A stretch of 35,308 bases of DNA from Methanobacteriota archaeon (GTDB taxonomy: Archaea > Halobacteriota > Methanomicrobia > Methanomicrobiales > Methanoculleaceae). Positions 16,546 to 25,320 of this stretch are shown one piece after another. A program made the translations under genes and the position numbers. Positions within the stretch are counted from its first letter, which is position 1; each line of letters opens with the position of its first letter. Below the pieces are notes generated by a model. The model did not search any database and was not told where the DNA came from. It saw nothing but the letters and a program-made list of their open reading frames with translations. The stretch is taken from positions 1-35,308 of the forward strand of contig JAEWMO010000054.1 of the NCBI GenBank assembly GCA_023457135.1, read 5' to 3'.

Positions 16546-17295
16546 ATGGAAACCTCCTTTATCTTTACCATGCACGAGAACCTGCCCCGCCAGGGGCCGG
16601 GGAGCAATGCCTGCACGAGAAAGGCCTTTTCGATGCTTACCGATCTTTCGGCCCAACCGGAGATCCTGGATATCGGATGCGGGGCCGGGATGCAGACCGT
16701 CGAACTCGCCCGGATCTGCCCCGGATGCCGTATCACCGCCACCGACGTCCACCAGCCCTACCTCGATCAACTTGCCGGGAGCGCGGCATCGGCGGGGGTG
16801 AGGGACCGGATCACCACGGTCCGCGCCTCGATGGACGACCTGCCGTTCTCCGACGGGTCGTTCGACGTTCTCTGGGCGGAGGGCTCGATCTTCATTATAG
16901 GGTTCCGGGAAGGGCTCGTCTCGTGGAGGCGGCTCCTCCGGCCGGGCGGCTACCTCTGCCTCACCGAGGCCGCCTGGTTCGTTGAAGAGCCCTCGCCGGA
17001 GGCGGCGGCGTTCTGGAACGACTGCTACCCGGCGATAACAACGGTCGCGGCAAACCGCGCCATCGCCGAAGATGCCGGCTACGAGGTCGTCGCGACCTTC
17101 CCGCTCCCTGCGTCGGCGTGGTGGGACGACTACTACACGCCGATGATCGAACGGCTTGCGGACCTGCGGACGAAGGTCGCCGGCAACTCTGAAGCCGAAG
17201 CCCTCATCGCGTTCGAGGAGCGGGAGATCGCCGTCCACCGGGAGCACGGCAGCGAGTACGGCTACGAGTTCTTCATTCTGCGGAAGAAGGAGTGA
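16546..17295 (+). CDS. Class I SAM-dependent methyltransferase
   Basis: 249 residues. Motif I 'ILDIGCGAGMQT' is at 40-51, 'ITATDVHQPYLDQL' holds the SAM-binding aspartate, and 'MDDLPFSDGSFDVLWAEGSI' and 'LLRPGGYLCLTE' follow. The C-terminal half is Trp/Tyr-rich ('WWDDYYTPMIERL') and seems specific to a subgroup seen in methanogens and clostridia. The first residues 'FIFTMHENLPRQGPGSN' fit that subgroup and support the start at 16546. Convergent with rsgA; substrate unknown. Confidence 0.87.
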   Translation: METSFIFTMHENLPRQGPGSNACTRKAFSMLTDLSAQPEILDIGCGAGMQTVELARICPGCRITATDVHQPYLDQLAGSAASAGVRDRITTVRASMDDLPFSDGSFDVLWAEGSIFIIGFREGLVSWRRLLRPGGYLCLTEAAWFVEEPSPEAAAFWNDCYPAITTVAANRAIAEDAGYEVVATFPLPASAWWDDYYTPMIERLADLRTKVAGNSEAEALIAFEEREIAVHREHGSEYGYEFFILRKKE

Positions 17296-17323
17296 TCCGG
17301 CCGGTCCTGCGGACGGCCATCAC
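17292..17323. terminator. Bidirectional hairpin between convergent genes, spanning both stop codons
   Basis: GTGAT (17292-17296) pairs with ATCAC (17319-17323), with an inner GGCCG/CGGCC stem and a further imperfect GTCC/GGAC pairing. The outer stem contains the stop codon of the plus-strand methyltransferase and that of minus-strand rsgA. A terminator or transcript-end role on both strands is inferred. Confidence 0.4.
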
Positions 17324-18414
17324 CTCCCCTTTGTCTTTCCGATATCCCTCTGAATTTTGCCGATCGCTTTCCAGCGCTTCTTCTCGAGCCGGACAAGCCC
17401 GATCTCCGCTTTTTCCTCTTCGAACGCGAGCTCCTGCATGAGCCGCTGGAAACTCTCCAGCCGTGCCGCAGGGAGGGTCCCGGCCGCGACGGCCGCCTGC
17501 ACCGCACAACCGGGTTCCTCCTCGTGCCGGCAGTCCGAGAACCTGCAGCCCTCCGCGAGTTCGAGGATCTCGGGGAAGGTCCCGGCGATACCGGCGGAGG
17601 CCAGGCCGATCCCGACCTCCCGCAGGCCGGGGTTGTCGATCATGAGCGCCCCGCCCTCGAGAACGAAGAGCTGGCGGACGGTCGTGGTGTGCCGGCCTCT
17701 CTCGTCGTAGTCGCGGACATCCGAGGTCTCCTGCACCGGACAGCCCATGAGCCGGTTGATCAGGGTGGACTTCCCGACACCCGACGAGCCGATGAGGGCG
17801 ACCGTCGTTGCCGGCACAAGGTAGGGGCTGAGCCGGTCGACGCCCTCCCCGCTCTTGGCGCTGATCGGGACGACCGGTGTGCCGGGGGAGACGGCGGCGA
17901 GTTCGGCGGCGAGCGTGGCGGGGTCGTCCGCGAGGTCGGACTTGTTGATGACGATGACCGGCCTGGCGCCGGATGCATGGGCGAGCGCGAGGTAGCGCTC
18001 GATCCTGCGGGCGTTGAGGTCACGGCCGGCGGCGGTGACGATGAAGACCGTATCGATATTCGCCGCGATGACCTGGTCGCCTCCTTCGCGTCCCGCGCTT
18101 CCCCGCGCAAAATGAGTCTTCTGCGGGAGGATATCGACGATCATCGAGGTGCCGGCCTCCGGCTGGTGAAGGACCACGACGAAGTCCCCCACGGCGGGGA
18201 ACCGGCCGAGTTTCCGGAGCGCTCCGGAGATCCCGGCCGTGACGGACCCGCCGTCGACGAGCACGTCCCAGACCGTCTTCTGCCGGCAGGCCACGCGGCC
18301 GGCGAGATACGGGCCGGCGAACTTCGAGAAGGCGTTCTCGTGCTCTTCCGTCCAGCCGAGGTCGTCAAGCGTATAGACCGGGTCTTCTCCGCACCGGGGG
18401 GTGGATTGGCTCAT
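17320..18414 (-). CDS. rsgA: Ribosome small subunit-dependent GTPase A
   Basis: 364 residues. It is a circularly permuted GTPase that in bacteria checks late 30S maturation near the decoding centre. An OB-fold-like N domain (about 45-105, 'FPAVGDFVVV') precedes the G domain with motif order G4 'NKSD' 157-160, G5 'SAKSG' 185-189, G1 'GSSGVGKS' 209-216 and G3 'DNPG' 260-263. The zinc knuckle uses Cys290, Cys295, His297 and Cys303 ('CRFSDCRHEEEPGC'). A C-terminal basic helix follows. The family is bacterial; its presence in an archaeon implies past transfer, though codon use now matches its neighbours. The start at 18414 is chosen by homology, since upstream frame sequence is not family-like. 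Confidence 0.93.
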   Translation of the reverse strand: MSQSTPRCGEDPVYTLDDLGWTEEHENAFSKFAGPYLAGRVACRQKTVWDVLVDGGSVTAGISGALRKLGRFPAVGDFVVVLHQPEAGTSMIVDILPQKTHFARGSAGREGGDQVIAANIDTVFIVTAAGRDLNARRIERYLALAHASGARPVIVINKSDLADDPATLAAELAAVSPGTPVVPISAKSGEGVDRLSPYLVPATTVALIGSSGVGKSTLINRLMGCPVQETSDVRDYDERGRHTTTVRQLFVLEGGALMIDNPGLREVGIGLASAGIAGTFPEILELAEGCRFSDCRHEEEPGCAVQAAVAAGTLPAARLESFQRLMQELAFEEEKAEIGLVRLEKKRWKAIGKIQRDIGKTKGR

Positions 18415-18500
18415 GGAAACCGGAACTCCATAAAAATGGTGCGTACAGGATGCAAAGTGCTTTGTGGTCGCGGGTGCGCCCGGAGATTGCCCGCCTGCAT

Positions 18501-20234
18501 TCAGTCTTCCGCAGCCGGCCTCCAGGCTCCGGCAGGAACCAGGATCTCGAACCGCGCTCCCCGGCCCGCCGTCCCGGTCTCCCGGATGATGATCCCGGTC
18601 ACGGAGAGGATGTCCCGCGAGAAGGCCAGCCCGAACCCGGTGTTCTTCCCGTATCCGCACCGGAAGATCTTCTCCTTCTCGTCGTCCCGGACCCCCGCGC
18701 CGTCGTCCTCGAAGACCACCGTGAGCGTCCCGTCGGTTTCCTCATCGGTCGTGATGTGAATCCGGGTGACGCTGCCCCCGTGCCGGATTGCGTTCTCAAT
18801 CAGGTTATACGCGACTTTCGGCGCGAGCGGGTCGGCGTAGATCTCCACCGGGGCGACCCGGACGGCGATCTCGACCCCGTGATGGGGGATGTCGGCGGCG
18901 GCCCGGGCGATCATCGGCTCGAGCGGTTGCCAGACGGGTTGATACACCCCGAACATCTGGTACTCCCGCGAGAACTCGAGGTGCTTCTTGATGTTCTCGG
19001 CAAGTCTGACCGACCGGTCGAGGTACACCCGGGCGTCGGGGCGCATCAGGTCCTCTTTGAGGAGGCTCAGGTACCAGGCGAGGCCCGTGACGTCGTTGCC
19101 GATATCGTGGCAGGTCACCTGCGATAAGAGGGATAACTTCTGGTTCGCCGTCCGGAGGGCCGTCTCCATCGCTTTCCGGCCGGTGACGTCTCTCACGATC
19201 AGGATAACTCCCGCGGGCTCTCCGTCCGGGTTCCTGACGGGTGCTCCGGCAATACTGACGACGCTGCCCTCCCTGGCGCCGGGAACCGCCTCGAGATCGG
19301 AGAACCTTCCCTGCTCCGCGATGGCGGCCCGGATAGCGGCGCACGCCGTATCGGGGATGAACCGCCCGACGGGCTGCCCGACCAGCTCTGCCTCGGCGAC
19401 GCCGAAGATCCCGGCAGCCGACGCGTTCGCCGTGACGATCCTGCCCCCCGCATCGACGAGGACCAGGCCTTCGGGCATCGTCCTGATGATATCGTCGGCC
19501 GCCGTCTGGGGACTCAGGGTGAACAGCCCGTGTCTCAGGATAGCATAGGCGATGAGCAGAGAGAAGATGACGATCCCGATGAAGGTGATATCGACGGTGT
19601 AGATCCCGAGGGGTGGGAGGACCAGTCCGGAGAGAACGCTGAAACCGGCGGCGGTTATGATACCGATGCAAAAAAGCAGGTTCTGGCGCCGTTTCCTCCC
19701 CGGAGGCGCTCTCTGCCAGGAGGATATGCCGGCGTATGCCGCCCAGCCCATTGCCAGGATGATATAGACCTTCTCCATCAGGTAGACGGGACTGGTGAAT
19801 GCCGGCAGGTAGACATACCCCGTTCCGGGCTGGAACAGTACTGTTACTATCTGATCGGTGAAGAGCCCTGCCAGAGCAAAGAGCAGGGCAGGCAGGTACA
19901 GGGCGACAAGGAGGGCACCGCGCTTCTTCTCCTGCGCGAGGGGGTGAGCGGTGAACGCGAGCGTGAAATGGACGGTAAGCGCAACGACAAAGATCCAGAA
20001 GGCGCCGGCCTTCAGCCAGAACATGAAGCAGCCTTCATCGCCGGCAAAATGCCAGACGAGGTATTCGTCCAGGGCCCAGTAGGTTGCGGTGAGCGTCAAC
20101 GCGAGGAAGAGGCGGTTGACGGTTGACGAGGGGCTCCGTGCAAAGACATAGATCCCGAGGCCGCAGGTGATCAGCGCCGAGATGATACAGAACCCGGTCA
20201 GGACCGGAGAGAGCATATTGAGGAGATCAGACAC
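18501..20234 (-). CDS. 7TM-PAS sensor histidine kinase, paralogue 1
   Basis: 577 residues. An N-terminal seven-helix module (about 8-235) resembles the histidine-kinase 7TM sensor region of methanogens. A PAS domain at about 245-355 ('GLVLVDAGGRIVTANASAA') follows, then a DHp helix 'LLSQVTCHDIGNDVTGL' with His376. The HATPase domain has 'AYNLIENAIRHGG', 'FEDDGAGVRDDEKEKIF' and 'NTGFGLAFSRDIL'. From the PAS domain on it is nearly identical to the neighbouring kinase at 20464-22233, while the 7TM part differs more. That pattern is typical of a tandem duplication with divergence in the input domain. The partner receiver is not in the window. The ligand is unknown; the membrane module could sense a hydrophobic or membrane signal. 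Confidence 0.93.
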   Translation of the reverse strand: MSDLLNMLSPVLTGFCIISALITCGLGIYVFARSPSSTVNRLFLALTLTATYWALDEYLVWHFAGDEGCFMFWLKAGAFWIFVVALTVHFTLAFTAHPLAQEKKRGALLVALYLPALLFALAGLFTDQIVTVLFQPGTGYVYLPAFTSPVYLMEKVYIILAMGWAAYAGISSWQRAPPGRKRRQNLLFCIGIITAAGFSVLSGLVLPPLGIYTVDITFIGIVIFSLLIAYAILRHGLFTLSPQTAADDIIRTMPEGLVLVDAGGRIVTANASAAGIFGVAEAELVGQPVGRFIPDTACAAIRAAIAEQGRFSDLEAVPGAREGSVVSIAGAPVRNPDGEPAGVILIVRDVTGRKAMETALRTANQKLSLLSQVTCHDIGNDVTGLAWYLSLLKEDLMRPDARVYLDRSVRLAENIKKHLEFSREYQMFGVYQPVWQPLEPMIARAAADIPHHGVEIAVRVAPVEIYADPLAPKVAYNLIENAIRHGGSVTRIHITTDEETDGTLTVVFEDDGAGVRDDEKEKIFRCGYGKNTGFGLAFSRDILSVTGIIIRETGTAGRGARFEILVPAGAWRPAAED

Positions 20235-20463
20235 GGCTGCTCACGTCCCCAAACCGCAGGTCTTCTCTTCGGACCGTTCTGCCCCGTTCCCGGCTATCGT
20301 GAGAGCTCATCAGAGAACTGTCAGGACACATTTGTTCTGCTCCACGAAAACGCTTTGCTTTTCGATTTACGCTGCGAATATCCCAAAACAGGATACAAAG
20401 CACACCGGTCCGGCCGGGGGAAGAATCGGTCGCCTCACGGGCTGAACCGGGGATGCTCCCGCT

Positions 20464-22233
20464 TCAGGAGGAGCCACACCCCCGGCACGCCGGACCGGAC
20501 CCCTCCCCCTCGACCGGCCTCCACGCCCGGGAAGGGACGAGAATCTCAAACCGGGCCCCCCGGCCCGCCGTCCCCGTCTCACGGATACCGATATCGGTGA
20601 CGGAGAGGACGTCGCGTGCGAAGGCCAGTCCGAACCCGGTGTTTTTGCCGTACCCGTAGCGGAAGATCCTCTCCTTATCGTCGTTCGGGATCCCCTCACC
20701 GTCGTCTTCGAATGCCACGACGAGCGTTCCATCGGGCTCTTCCCCGGTCGTGATCTGGATCCGGATGATCCTCCCTCCCCCGTGCCGAAGGGCGTTCTCG
20801 AGCAGGTTATACGCGACTTTCGGCGCGAGCGGGTCGGCGTAGATCTCCACCGGGGCAACGCGGATGGAGATCTCAATATCCGAACGGGAAATGCAGCCGA
20901 CAGCCCCGGCGATCATCGGCTCAATCGGCTGCCAGACCGGCCGATACGCCCCGATCATCTGGTACTCGCGGGAGAACTCGAGGTGCTTCTTGATGCTCTC
21001 CACGATCTCGACCGAATGGGAGAGGTACATGCCGGCGTCGGGATGCGTCCGGTCCTCTTTGAGGAGGCTCAGGTACCATGCAAGGCCCGTGACGTCGTTG
21101 CCGATGTCATGGCAGGTCACCTGAGATAAGAGGGACAATTTCTGGTTCGCCGTCCGGAGGGCCGTCTCCGCAGTTTTCCGGCCGGTGATGTCTCTCACGA
21201 TCAGGATAACTCCCGCGGGCTCCCCGTCCGGGTTCCTGACGAGCGTTCCGGAGATGCTGACGACGCTGCCCTGCCTGCCGTCGGGCGCTGCCTCGAGGTC
21301 CGATACCCTTCCCTCTTTTAGGAGAGCAGTCCGGATCGCGGAACATGCCGTCTCCGGGACGAACCTCATCACCGGCTGTCCGGGAAGTTCTGACTCGGCC
21401 ACACCGAAGATCTCCGCAGCCGAAGCGTTCGCCGTGACGATCCTGCCGCCCGTGTCGGCAAGGATGAGGCCGTCGGGCATCGTCCTGAGGATATCGGGGA
21501 CCGCTGTCTGGGGGCTCAGGGTAAACATACCGTGCCTGTGTACGGCGTAGGCGATGAGGAGGGAGAAGACGACCACCCCGATGAAGACGAGGTTGACGGT
21601 GTAGAACCCGAACGCAGGAAGAATCAGCCCGGAGAGGGTGCCGAACCCGACGACGGCCGCAATGCCGAGGGTGATGAGCTGGTTCTGGCGCCGGACCCTC
21701 GTCGTGAGCGCTCTCCGCCAGGAGGAGATGCCGACGTAAATCCCCCCAAGCATCACCAGAATGATATACAGTCTCGTGGCCGGGTAGACAGGGCTCCCCG
21801 CCGCCGGCAGGTAGACATACCCCGCTCCGGGCAGGAGTTCCACCGTATAGATCAGGTCGGTGAAGAGGCCGATGAGGGCGATCAGAGCGGCAGGCAGGTA
21901 CAGGGTAGCGAGGAGAGCACCGCGCCTCTTCTCCCCTGCAAAGGGGTGGCCGGTGAAGGCGAGCGTGAAGTGGACGGTGAACGCGACGACAAGGGGCCAG
22001 AACGAGCTGGCCTTGAGCCAGAAGAGGTAACTGTCATAACCGGCGGAGTGCCAGATGAGATACTCGCCGAGAGCCCAGTAGGTTGCGGTGAGCGTTAATG
22101 CAAGGAAGAGGCGGTTGACGGCCGATGAGGGGCTCTGCGCAAAGACATAGATCCCAAGGCCGTAGGTAATGAACGCCGAGACGGCACAGAAGCCGACCAG
22201 AACCGGAAAGAGAACCGTGATGATATCCGGCAT
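20464..22233 (-). CDS. 7TM-PAS sensor histidine kinase, paralogue 2
   Basis: 589 residues with the same layout as the kinase at 18501-20234: 7TM module (about 8-233), PAS (about 243-354), DHp with His375 ('TCHDIGN') and a HATPase domain ('AYNLLENALRHGG', 'FEDDGEGIPNDDKERIF', 'NTGFGLAFARDVL'). It carries a 12-residue longer tail ending 'ACRGCGSS', with a CxxC pair absent from the other copy. The 229-base gap to the first paralogue suggests separate promoters. Both lie in the same direction. Shared specificity surfaces in the DHp helices imply they may form heterodimers or talk to the same receiver (inference). Confidence 0.93.
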   Translation of the reverse strand: MPDIITVLFPVLVGFCAVSAFITYGLGIYVFAQSPSSAVNRLFLALTLTATYWALGEYLIWHSAGYDSYLFWLKASSFWPLVVAFTVHFTLAFTGHPFAGEKRRGALLATLYLPAALIALIGLFTDLIYTVELLPGAGYVYLPAAGSPVYPATRLYIILVMLGGIYVGISSWRRALTTRVRRQNQLITLGIAAVVGFGTLSGLILPAFGFYTVNLVFIGVVVFSLLIAYAVHRHGMFTLSPQTAVPDILRTMPDGLILADTGGRIVTANASAAEIFGVAESELPGQPVMRFVPETACSAIRTALLKEGRVSDLEAAPDGRQGSVVSISGTLVRNPDGEPAGVILIVRDITGRKTAETALRTANQKLSLLSQVTCHDIGNDVTGLAWYLSLLKEDRTHPDAGMYLSHSVEIVESIKKHLEFSREYQMIGAYRPVWQPIEPMIAGAVGCISRSDIEISIRVAPVEIYADPLAPKVAYNLLENALRHGGGRIIRIQITTGEEPDGTLVVAFEDDGEGIPNDDKERIFRYGYGKNTGFGLAFARDVLSVTDIGIRETGTAGRGARFEILVPSRAWRPVEGEGSGPACRGCGSS

Positions 22234-22526
22234 GGCCGCCTACACCCCCGGCGCCGTCTGCCTCTTCATCAGGCCATCCCGCCCTGCCCCCGGTCAATCG
22301 CGAGAACGTATTGCAGGTCCGTAGTGGAGGAAGTTGAGGGGTCCGCAGTTAAAGCGCTTTCCTTTCTGTCGCGAGCTCCAGAATTGCCCTGACTTAAATC
22401 TGGGCGAGTTTTGCCGCATTTTTGAGAGAAAAAGTTATACTGGGCCAGATCCGGGGTGAAACCTTCCAGCGACCTCTCGCAGACACTTAATACCAGGCTG
22501 AGAGTATAACTCCAGCAGGAGACAGG
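22234..22526. other. Divergent control region between 7TM kinase 2 and a methyltransferase
   Basis: 293 bases without a convincing gene. Several AT-rich blocks stand out: agttatact at 22431-22440 (TATA-like, minus strand, for the kinase, with a long leader) and cttaatacc at 22486-22494 (TATA-like, plus strand). AGGAGA at 22517-22522, four bases from the methyltransferase ATG, is its ribosome binding site. No RNA gene was recognised. Confidence 0.5.
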
Positions 22527-23333
22527 ATGAGCGGCAGAAACTACGTCCACGGCTACACGGAACGGGAAGCGGAACGGCTGCGCGACCAGGCGGAGACCCT
22601 GACGGAGCTCCTCCACGGCGACACCCGGTACCCGGCAGGTTCACGGGTGCTCGAGGCCGGGTGCGGCACCGGCGCCCAGACGGTCATCCTGGCGAAAAAC
22701 AGCCCGGAAGCCCGGATGACGTCGGTGGATATCTCGGAGGTATCGCTTGAGACGGCGAGAGAACGCGTTCTGGCCGAAGGCATTACGAACGTCACCTTTG
22801 CGGCCGGGGACATCTTCGCCCTCCCCTACGAACCGGGGAGCTTCGACCACATCTTCCTCTGCTTCGTCCTCGAACACCTGGCGGAGCCGCGCCGTGCGCT
22901 CGAGCGCCTCCGCCTCCTCCTCCGGGAAGGCGGGACGATCACCGTGATCGAGGGCGACCACGGCTCGGCATACTTCCACCCCGACAGCCCCCACGCCCGC
23001 CGGGCGATCGGGTGCCTGGTCGACCTCCAGCGGGAGGCGGGCGGCAACGCCCTGATCGGGCGGGAACTCTATCCCCTCGTCACCGGCGCCGGCTACCGCG
23101 ATGTCAGCGTCTCGCCGCGGATGGTCTACGCGGACGGCTCCCGGCCGGACCTCGTCCACGGGTTCACGCGGCTGACCTTCACCGCCATGGTCGAGGGCGT
23201 CGGGGAGGATGCGGTGGGCCGGGGGATGATGAGCCGGGAGGAGTGGGAGCGGGGGGTAGCCGACCTCTACCGGACCGCGGGGCCGGACGGGGTCTTCTGC
23301 TACACCTTCTTCAAGGCGACCGGGAGGAAGTAG
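22527..23333 (+). CDS. Class I SAM-dependent methyltransferase
   Basis: 268 residues. The N-terminal signature 'YVHGYTEREAERLRDQAETL' precedes motif I 'VLEAGCGTGAQT' (41-52), 'MTSVDISEVSLETAR', 'GDIFALPYEPGSFDHIFLCF' and 'LLREGGTITVIEGDHGSAYFHP'. From memory, this N-terminal signature and length define a subgroup found in methanogens, clostridia and others, annotated only as methyltransferase. Strong AGGAGA ribosome binding site. Its last 23 bases overlap the convergent DUF998 gene. Confidence 0.88.
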   Translation: MSGRNYVHGYTEREAERLRDQAETLTELLHGDTRYPAGSRVLEAGCGTGAQTVILAKNSPEARMTSVDISEVSLETARERVLAEGITNVTFAAGDIFALPYEPGSFDHIFLCFVLEHLAEPRRALERLRLLLREGGTITVIEGDHGSAYFHPDSPHARRAIGCLVDLQREAGGNALIGRELYPLVTGAGYRDVSVSPRMVYADGSRPDLVHGFTRLTFTAMVEGVGEDAVGRGMMSREEWERGVADLYRTAGPDGVFCYTFFKATGRK

Positions 23334-23922
23334 CCGGCGCCATGAGGTAGCCCCCAAACGCCGCGAGCCAGAAGAGCGCGGGGTAGACGATCATCCGCTC
23401 CGACCCCCCGTGGCCGATGGGGCCGTAGAGTTCCATGATGCCGAAGTCGCTTGCGGCATGCGTGACGAGGAAGATGAGGCCCACGACGCCTGCGATGACC
23501 GCGATCGCCTTCAGCGGCCCCCGCACGAGCGTGGAGCCGGCGATCGCCTCGAAGTTGAAGAAGACGAAGGCCGCGAGCGCGAAGAGGCCGTGGATGCCGG
23601 GGATATCGAGCGTGAAGACCGCGGCGCCGATCGCCCCGATACCCGCGAGGAGAAAGACGGGAAGTATCCAGCCTCTCCCATAGGAGCGGTAGAGGAAGTA
23701 GCCGCCGGCGATGTTCAGAAGGCCTGCAGCGAAGAGGGAGGCGTTGAAGAGCCACGCCGTCTCGCCGATAACGCCGAGATCACTGATCGCGTTCGTATTG
23801 ATGCTGTAGCCGGGCGCGATGGCCGCGCCGGCCACGAGGGCGGTTATGAACTGGACCGGGAGCAGGAAGAGCAGTATCCCTGCAACCGTCCGGTCGCTGT
23901 CTGCCGGATCCGTTCCATGCAT
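23311..23922 (-). CDS. DUF998 integral membrane protein
   Basis: 203 residues with about six hydrophobic helices: 15-37, 55-75, 82-103, 108-128, 135-155 and 175-195. The pattern 'YSINTNAISDLG' after the first helix and 'FTLDIPGIHGLFALAAFVFF' in the middle match DUF998 proteins as remembered. Function is unknown; the fold recalls membrane enzymes with conserved polar residues between helices. It ends inside the coding sequence of the convergent methyltransferase (23-base overlap), so neither gene can be shortened without losing residues. Confidence 0.82.
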   Translation of the reverse strand: MHGTDPADSDRTVAGILLFLLPVQFITALVAGAAIAPGYSINTNAISDLGVIGETAWLFNASLFAAGLLNIAGGYFLYRSYGRGWILPVFLLAGIGAIGAAVFTLDIPGIHGLFALAAFVFFNFEAIAGSTLVRGPLKAIAVIAGVVGLIFLVTHAASDFGIMELYGPIGHGGSERMIVYPALFWLAAFGGYLMAPATSSRSP

Positions 23923-23984
23923 GCTGAGAAGATGGAATCTCTTCCTTCATATCTCCAGCAGATGCCGCTGTCGCGTTACGGCAC

Positions 23985-25142
23985 CTACTTCATCGCCATC
24001 GTCCGGAGGATCGCCATGATCCCCGGTCTGGCCCCCTTCCGGGGCGGGAACCCGAACCCGCCCATCTCCATATCCCCGGAGCCGTACATCTCCTCGTTCA
24101 ACCGGTCGGTGATCTCGCCGAATATCCGCTTATAGGCGATGCAGTGGGGGTCGACGCCCCGGACCTCGCCGTCTGTCGGGGCGATCGCGTTGTAGGGGCA
24201 CCCGCCCCGGCAGTACCTGACGTGGGCGCACCCGGCGCACTCGCGGTCGACGTACTCCTTGAACGCGTGCATCAGTTTCCAGGCCTCCGACCGGGCGAGG
24301 TCCTCCTCTGTCGGGTGGTCGCGGACGTTCCCCATCACGTACTCCGGCATCCCGACGAAGCGGTAGCAGGGGTAGATGCTCCCGTCCGGCCCGACGGCGA
24401 GGGTGGTTCCCATGCAGTCCACGAACGTGCAGACGGTGCCGTGCCGGGTGAAGATGCACTTGCAGAGGTCGTTGATGTTCATGATCTCGATCCGGCCCAG
24501 GTTCTCCAGGTATGTATCGAGGAGGTAGACCAGCAGTTCCCCGTACTCCTCCGGTTCGAGCGCCCACTCTTTCGGGTCCTCGCTCCGGAGGGACGGGAGC
24601 GCCGGGTGGAGTTTGAGGGGGAACCCCCGCTCGAGGAAGAAGTTGACGATCGCCTCCTTCTCCCTGACCGACCGGTTGGTGAACGTGCAGATGAACCGGA
24701 CCTCAAGCCCGTTCGCCCGCGCTGTCTCGTAGCCCCGCATGGTCTTTGCAAAGTAGCCCTTTCCCCTCTGCGCGTCGGTGATCTCCTCGGGGCCGTCGAT
24801 GCTCGAGCCGATGGGGATATGGTATTCTGCAAGCACCTGTGCCAGTTCCGGGGTGAGCAGCCAGAGGTTGCTCTGCAGGGCAAACGTCGGCGCAAGGTGG
24901 GCGAGTTCCCCGGAGAGGAGGGGGAGCGCCTGCCGGTAGAACTCCGCGCCGGCGAGGAGCGGTTCTCCCCCGTGGAAGGTGATGGTGACCTGGTCGGACC
25001 GGTAGTCCTTGAGCCACGCCGCTATCTCGCGGACGGTATCGATGCTCATCTTCGGAGACCCTTCATCAGAACTCCAGCAGTAGTGGCATTTCGATGGACA
25101 ACCGAGCGTGGGGATGATCATGACGTGAAAGGGGCTCTTCAT
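23985..25142 (-). CDS. Radical SAM/SPASM protein, peptide-modifying type
   Basis: 385 residues. The radical SAM cluster motif CxxxCxxC is at Cys15, Cys19 and Cys22 ('LGCPSKCHYCW'), and 'TFHGGEPLL' is the SAM-binding GGE motif. The C-terminal SPASM region carries many cysteines ('CTFVDCMG', 'IYPCYRF', 'CAGCAHVRYCRGGCPYNA', 'DPHC') for two auxiliary [4Fe-4S] clusters. The architecture matches sulfatase-maturase and peptide-maturase enzymes. It resembles, from memory, the methanogen-restricted Mhun_1560-type proposed peptide-modifying family. No sulfatase gene and no clear Cys-rich precursor peptide is adjacent. The start at 25142 gives the usual short lead before the first cysteine; AAGGAG lies further upstream. 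The C-terminal 30 residues are Gly/Met-rich. Confidence 0.88.
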   Translation of the reverse strand: MKSPFHVMIIPTLGCPSKCHYCWSSDEGSPKMSIDTVREIAAWLKDYRSDQVTITFHGGEPLLAGAEFYRQALPLLSGELAHLAPTFALQSNLWLLTPELAQVLAEYHIPIGSSIDGPEEITDAQRGKGYFAKTMRGYETARANGLEVRFICTFTNRSVREKEAIVNFFLERGFPLKLHPALPSLRSEDPKEWALEPEEYGELLVYLLDTYLENLGRIEIMNINDLCKCIFTRHGTVCTFVDCMGTTLAVGPDGSIYPCYRFVGMPEYVMGNVRDHPTEEDLARSEAWKLMHAFKEYVDRECAGCAHVRYCRGGCPYNAIAPTDGEVRGVDPHCIAYKRIFGEITDRLNEEMYGSGDMEMGGFGFPPRKGARPGIMAILRTMAMK

Positions 25143-25297
25143 CGTACCGAGATTCTCCTTAAAGATGTTAAAACCTATTCATGTGCCCGCCCAATACGCG
25201 GTTCCCCGAACGAGCAGGCCGGTACGGTGTAACGGATGCATGGGACCGGGCAGGTCCCCGGCCGCGGGAGAAAAGAGGTTCATGGGTGGTGACCGTG

Positions 25298-25320
25298 TGA
25301 CGCCGGGAGATCCGGCGTCA
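25298..25320 (-). terminator. Perfect 9-bp hairpin downstream of the triple-sensor gene
   Basis: TGACGCCGG and CCGGCGTCA are perfect inverted copies with a five-base loop, 30 bases after the stop of the minus-strand gene ending at 25351. In that direction a 'cctcttttctccc' pyrimidine tract follows, fitting a transcript end. The element also lies upstream of the radical SAM gene, so a regulatory role there is possible. Confidence 0.5.

Noticed and set aside
16459..17247. N-terminal extension of the M24 peptidase to 662 residues
   Set aside because: The extension is antisense to a methyltransferase with clear SAM motifs. Family length and a TATA-like box near 16480 support the start at 16458.
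3603..22233. Reading the kinases plus binding protein as one new defence or phage system
   Set aside because: All parts are ordinary sensory or metabolic families; no nuclease, reverse transcriptase, toxin or other defence effector is present.
24144..25232. 362-codon plus-strand frame opposite the radical SAM gene
   Set aside because: No family resemblance, while the minus strand carries the complete CxxxCxxC and SPASM cysteine pattern.
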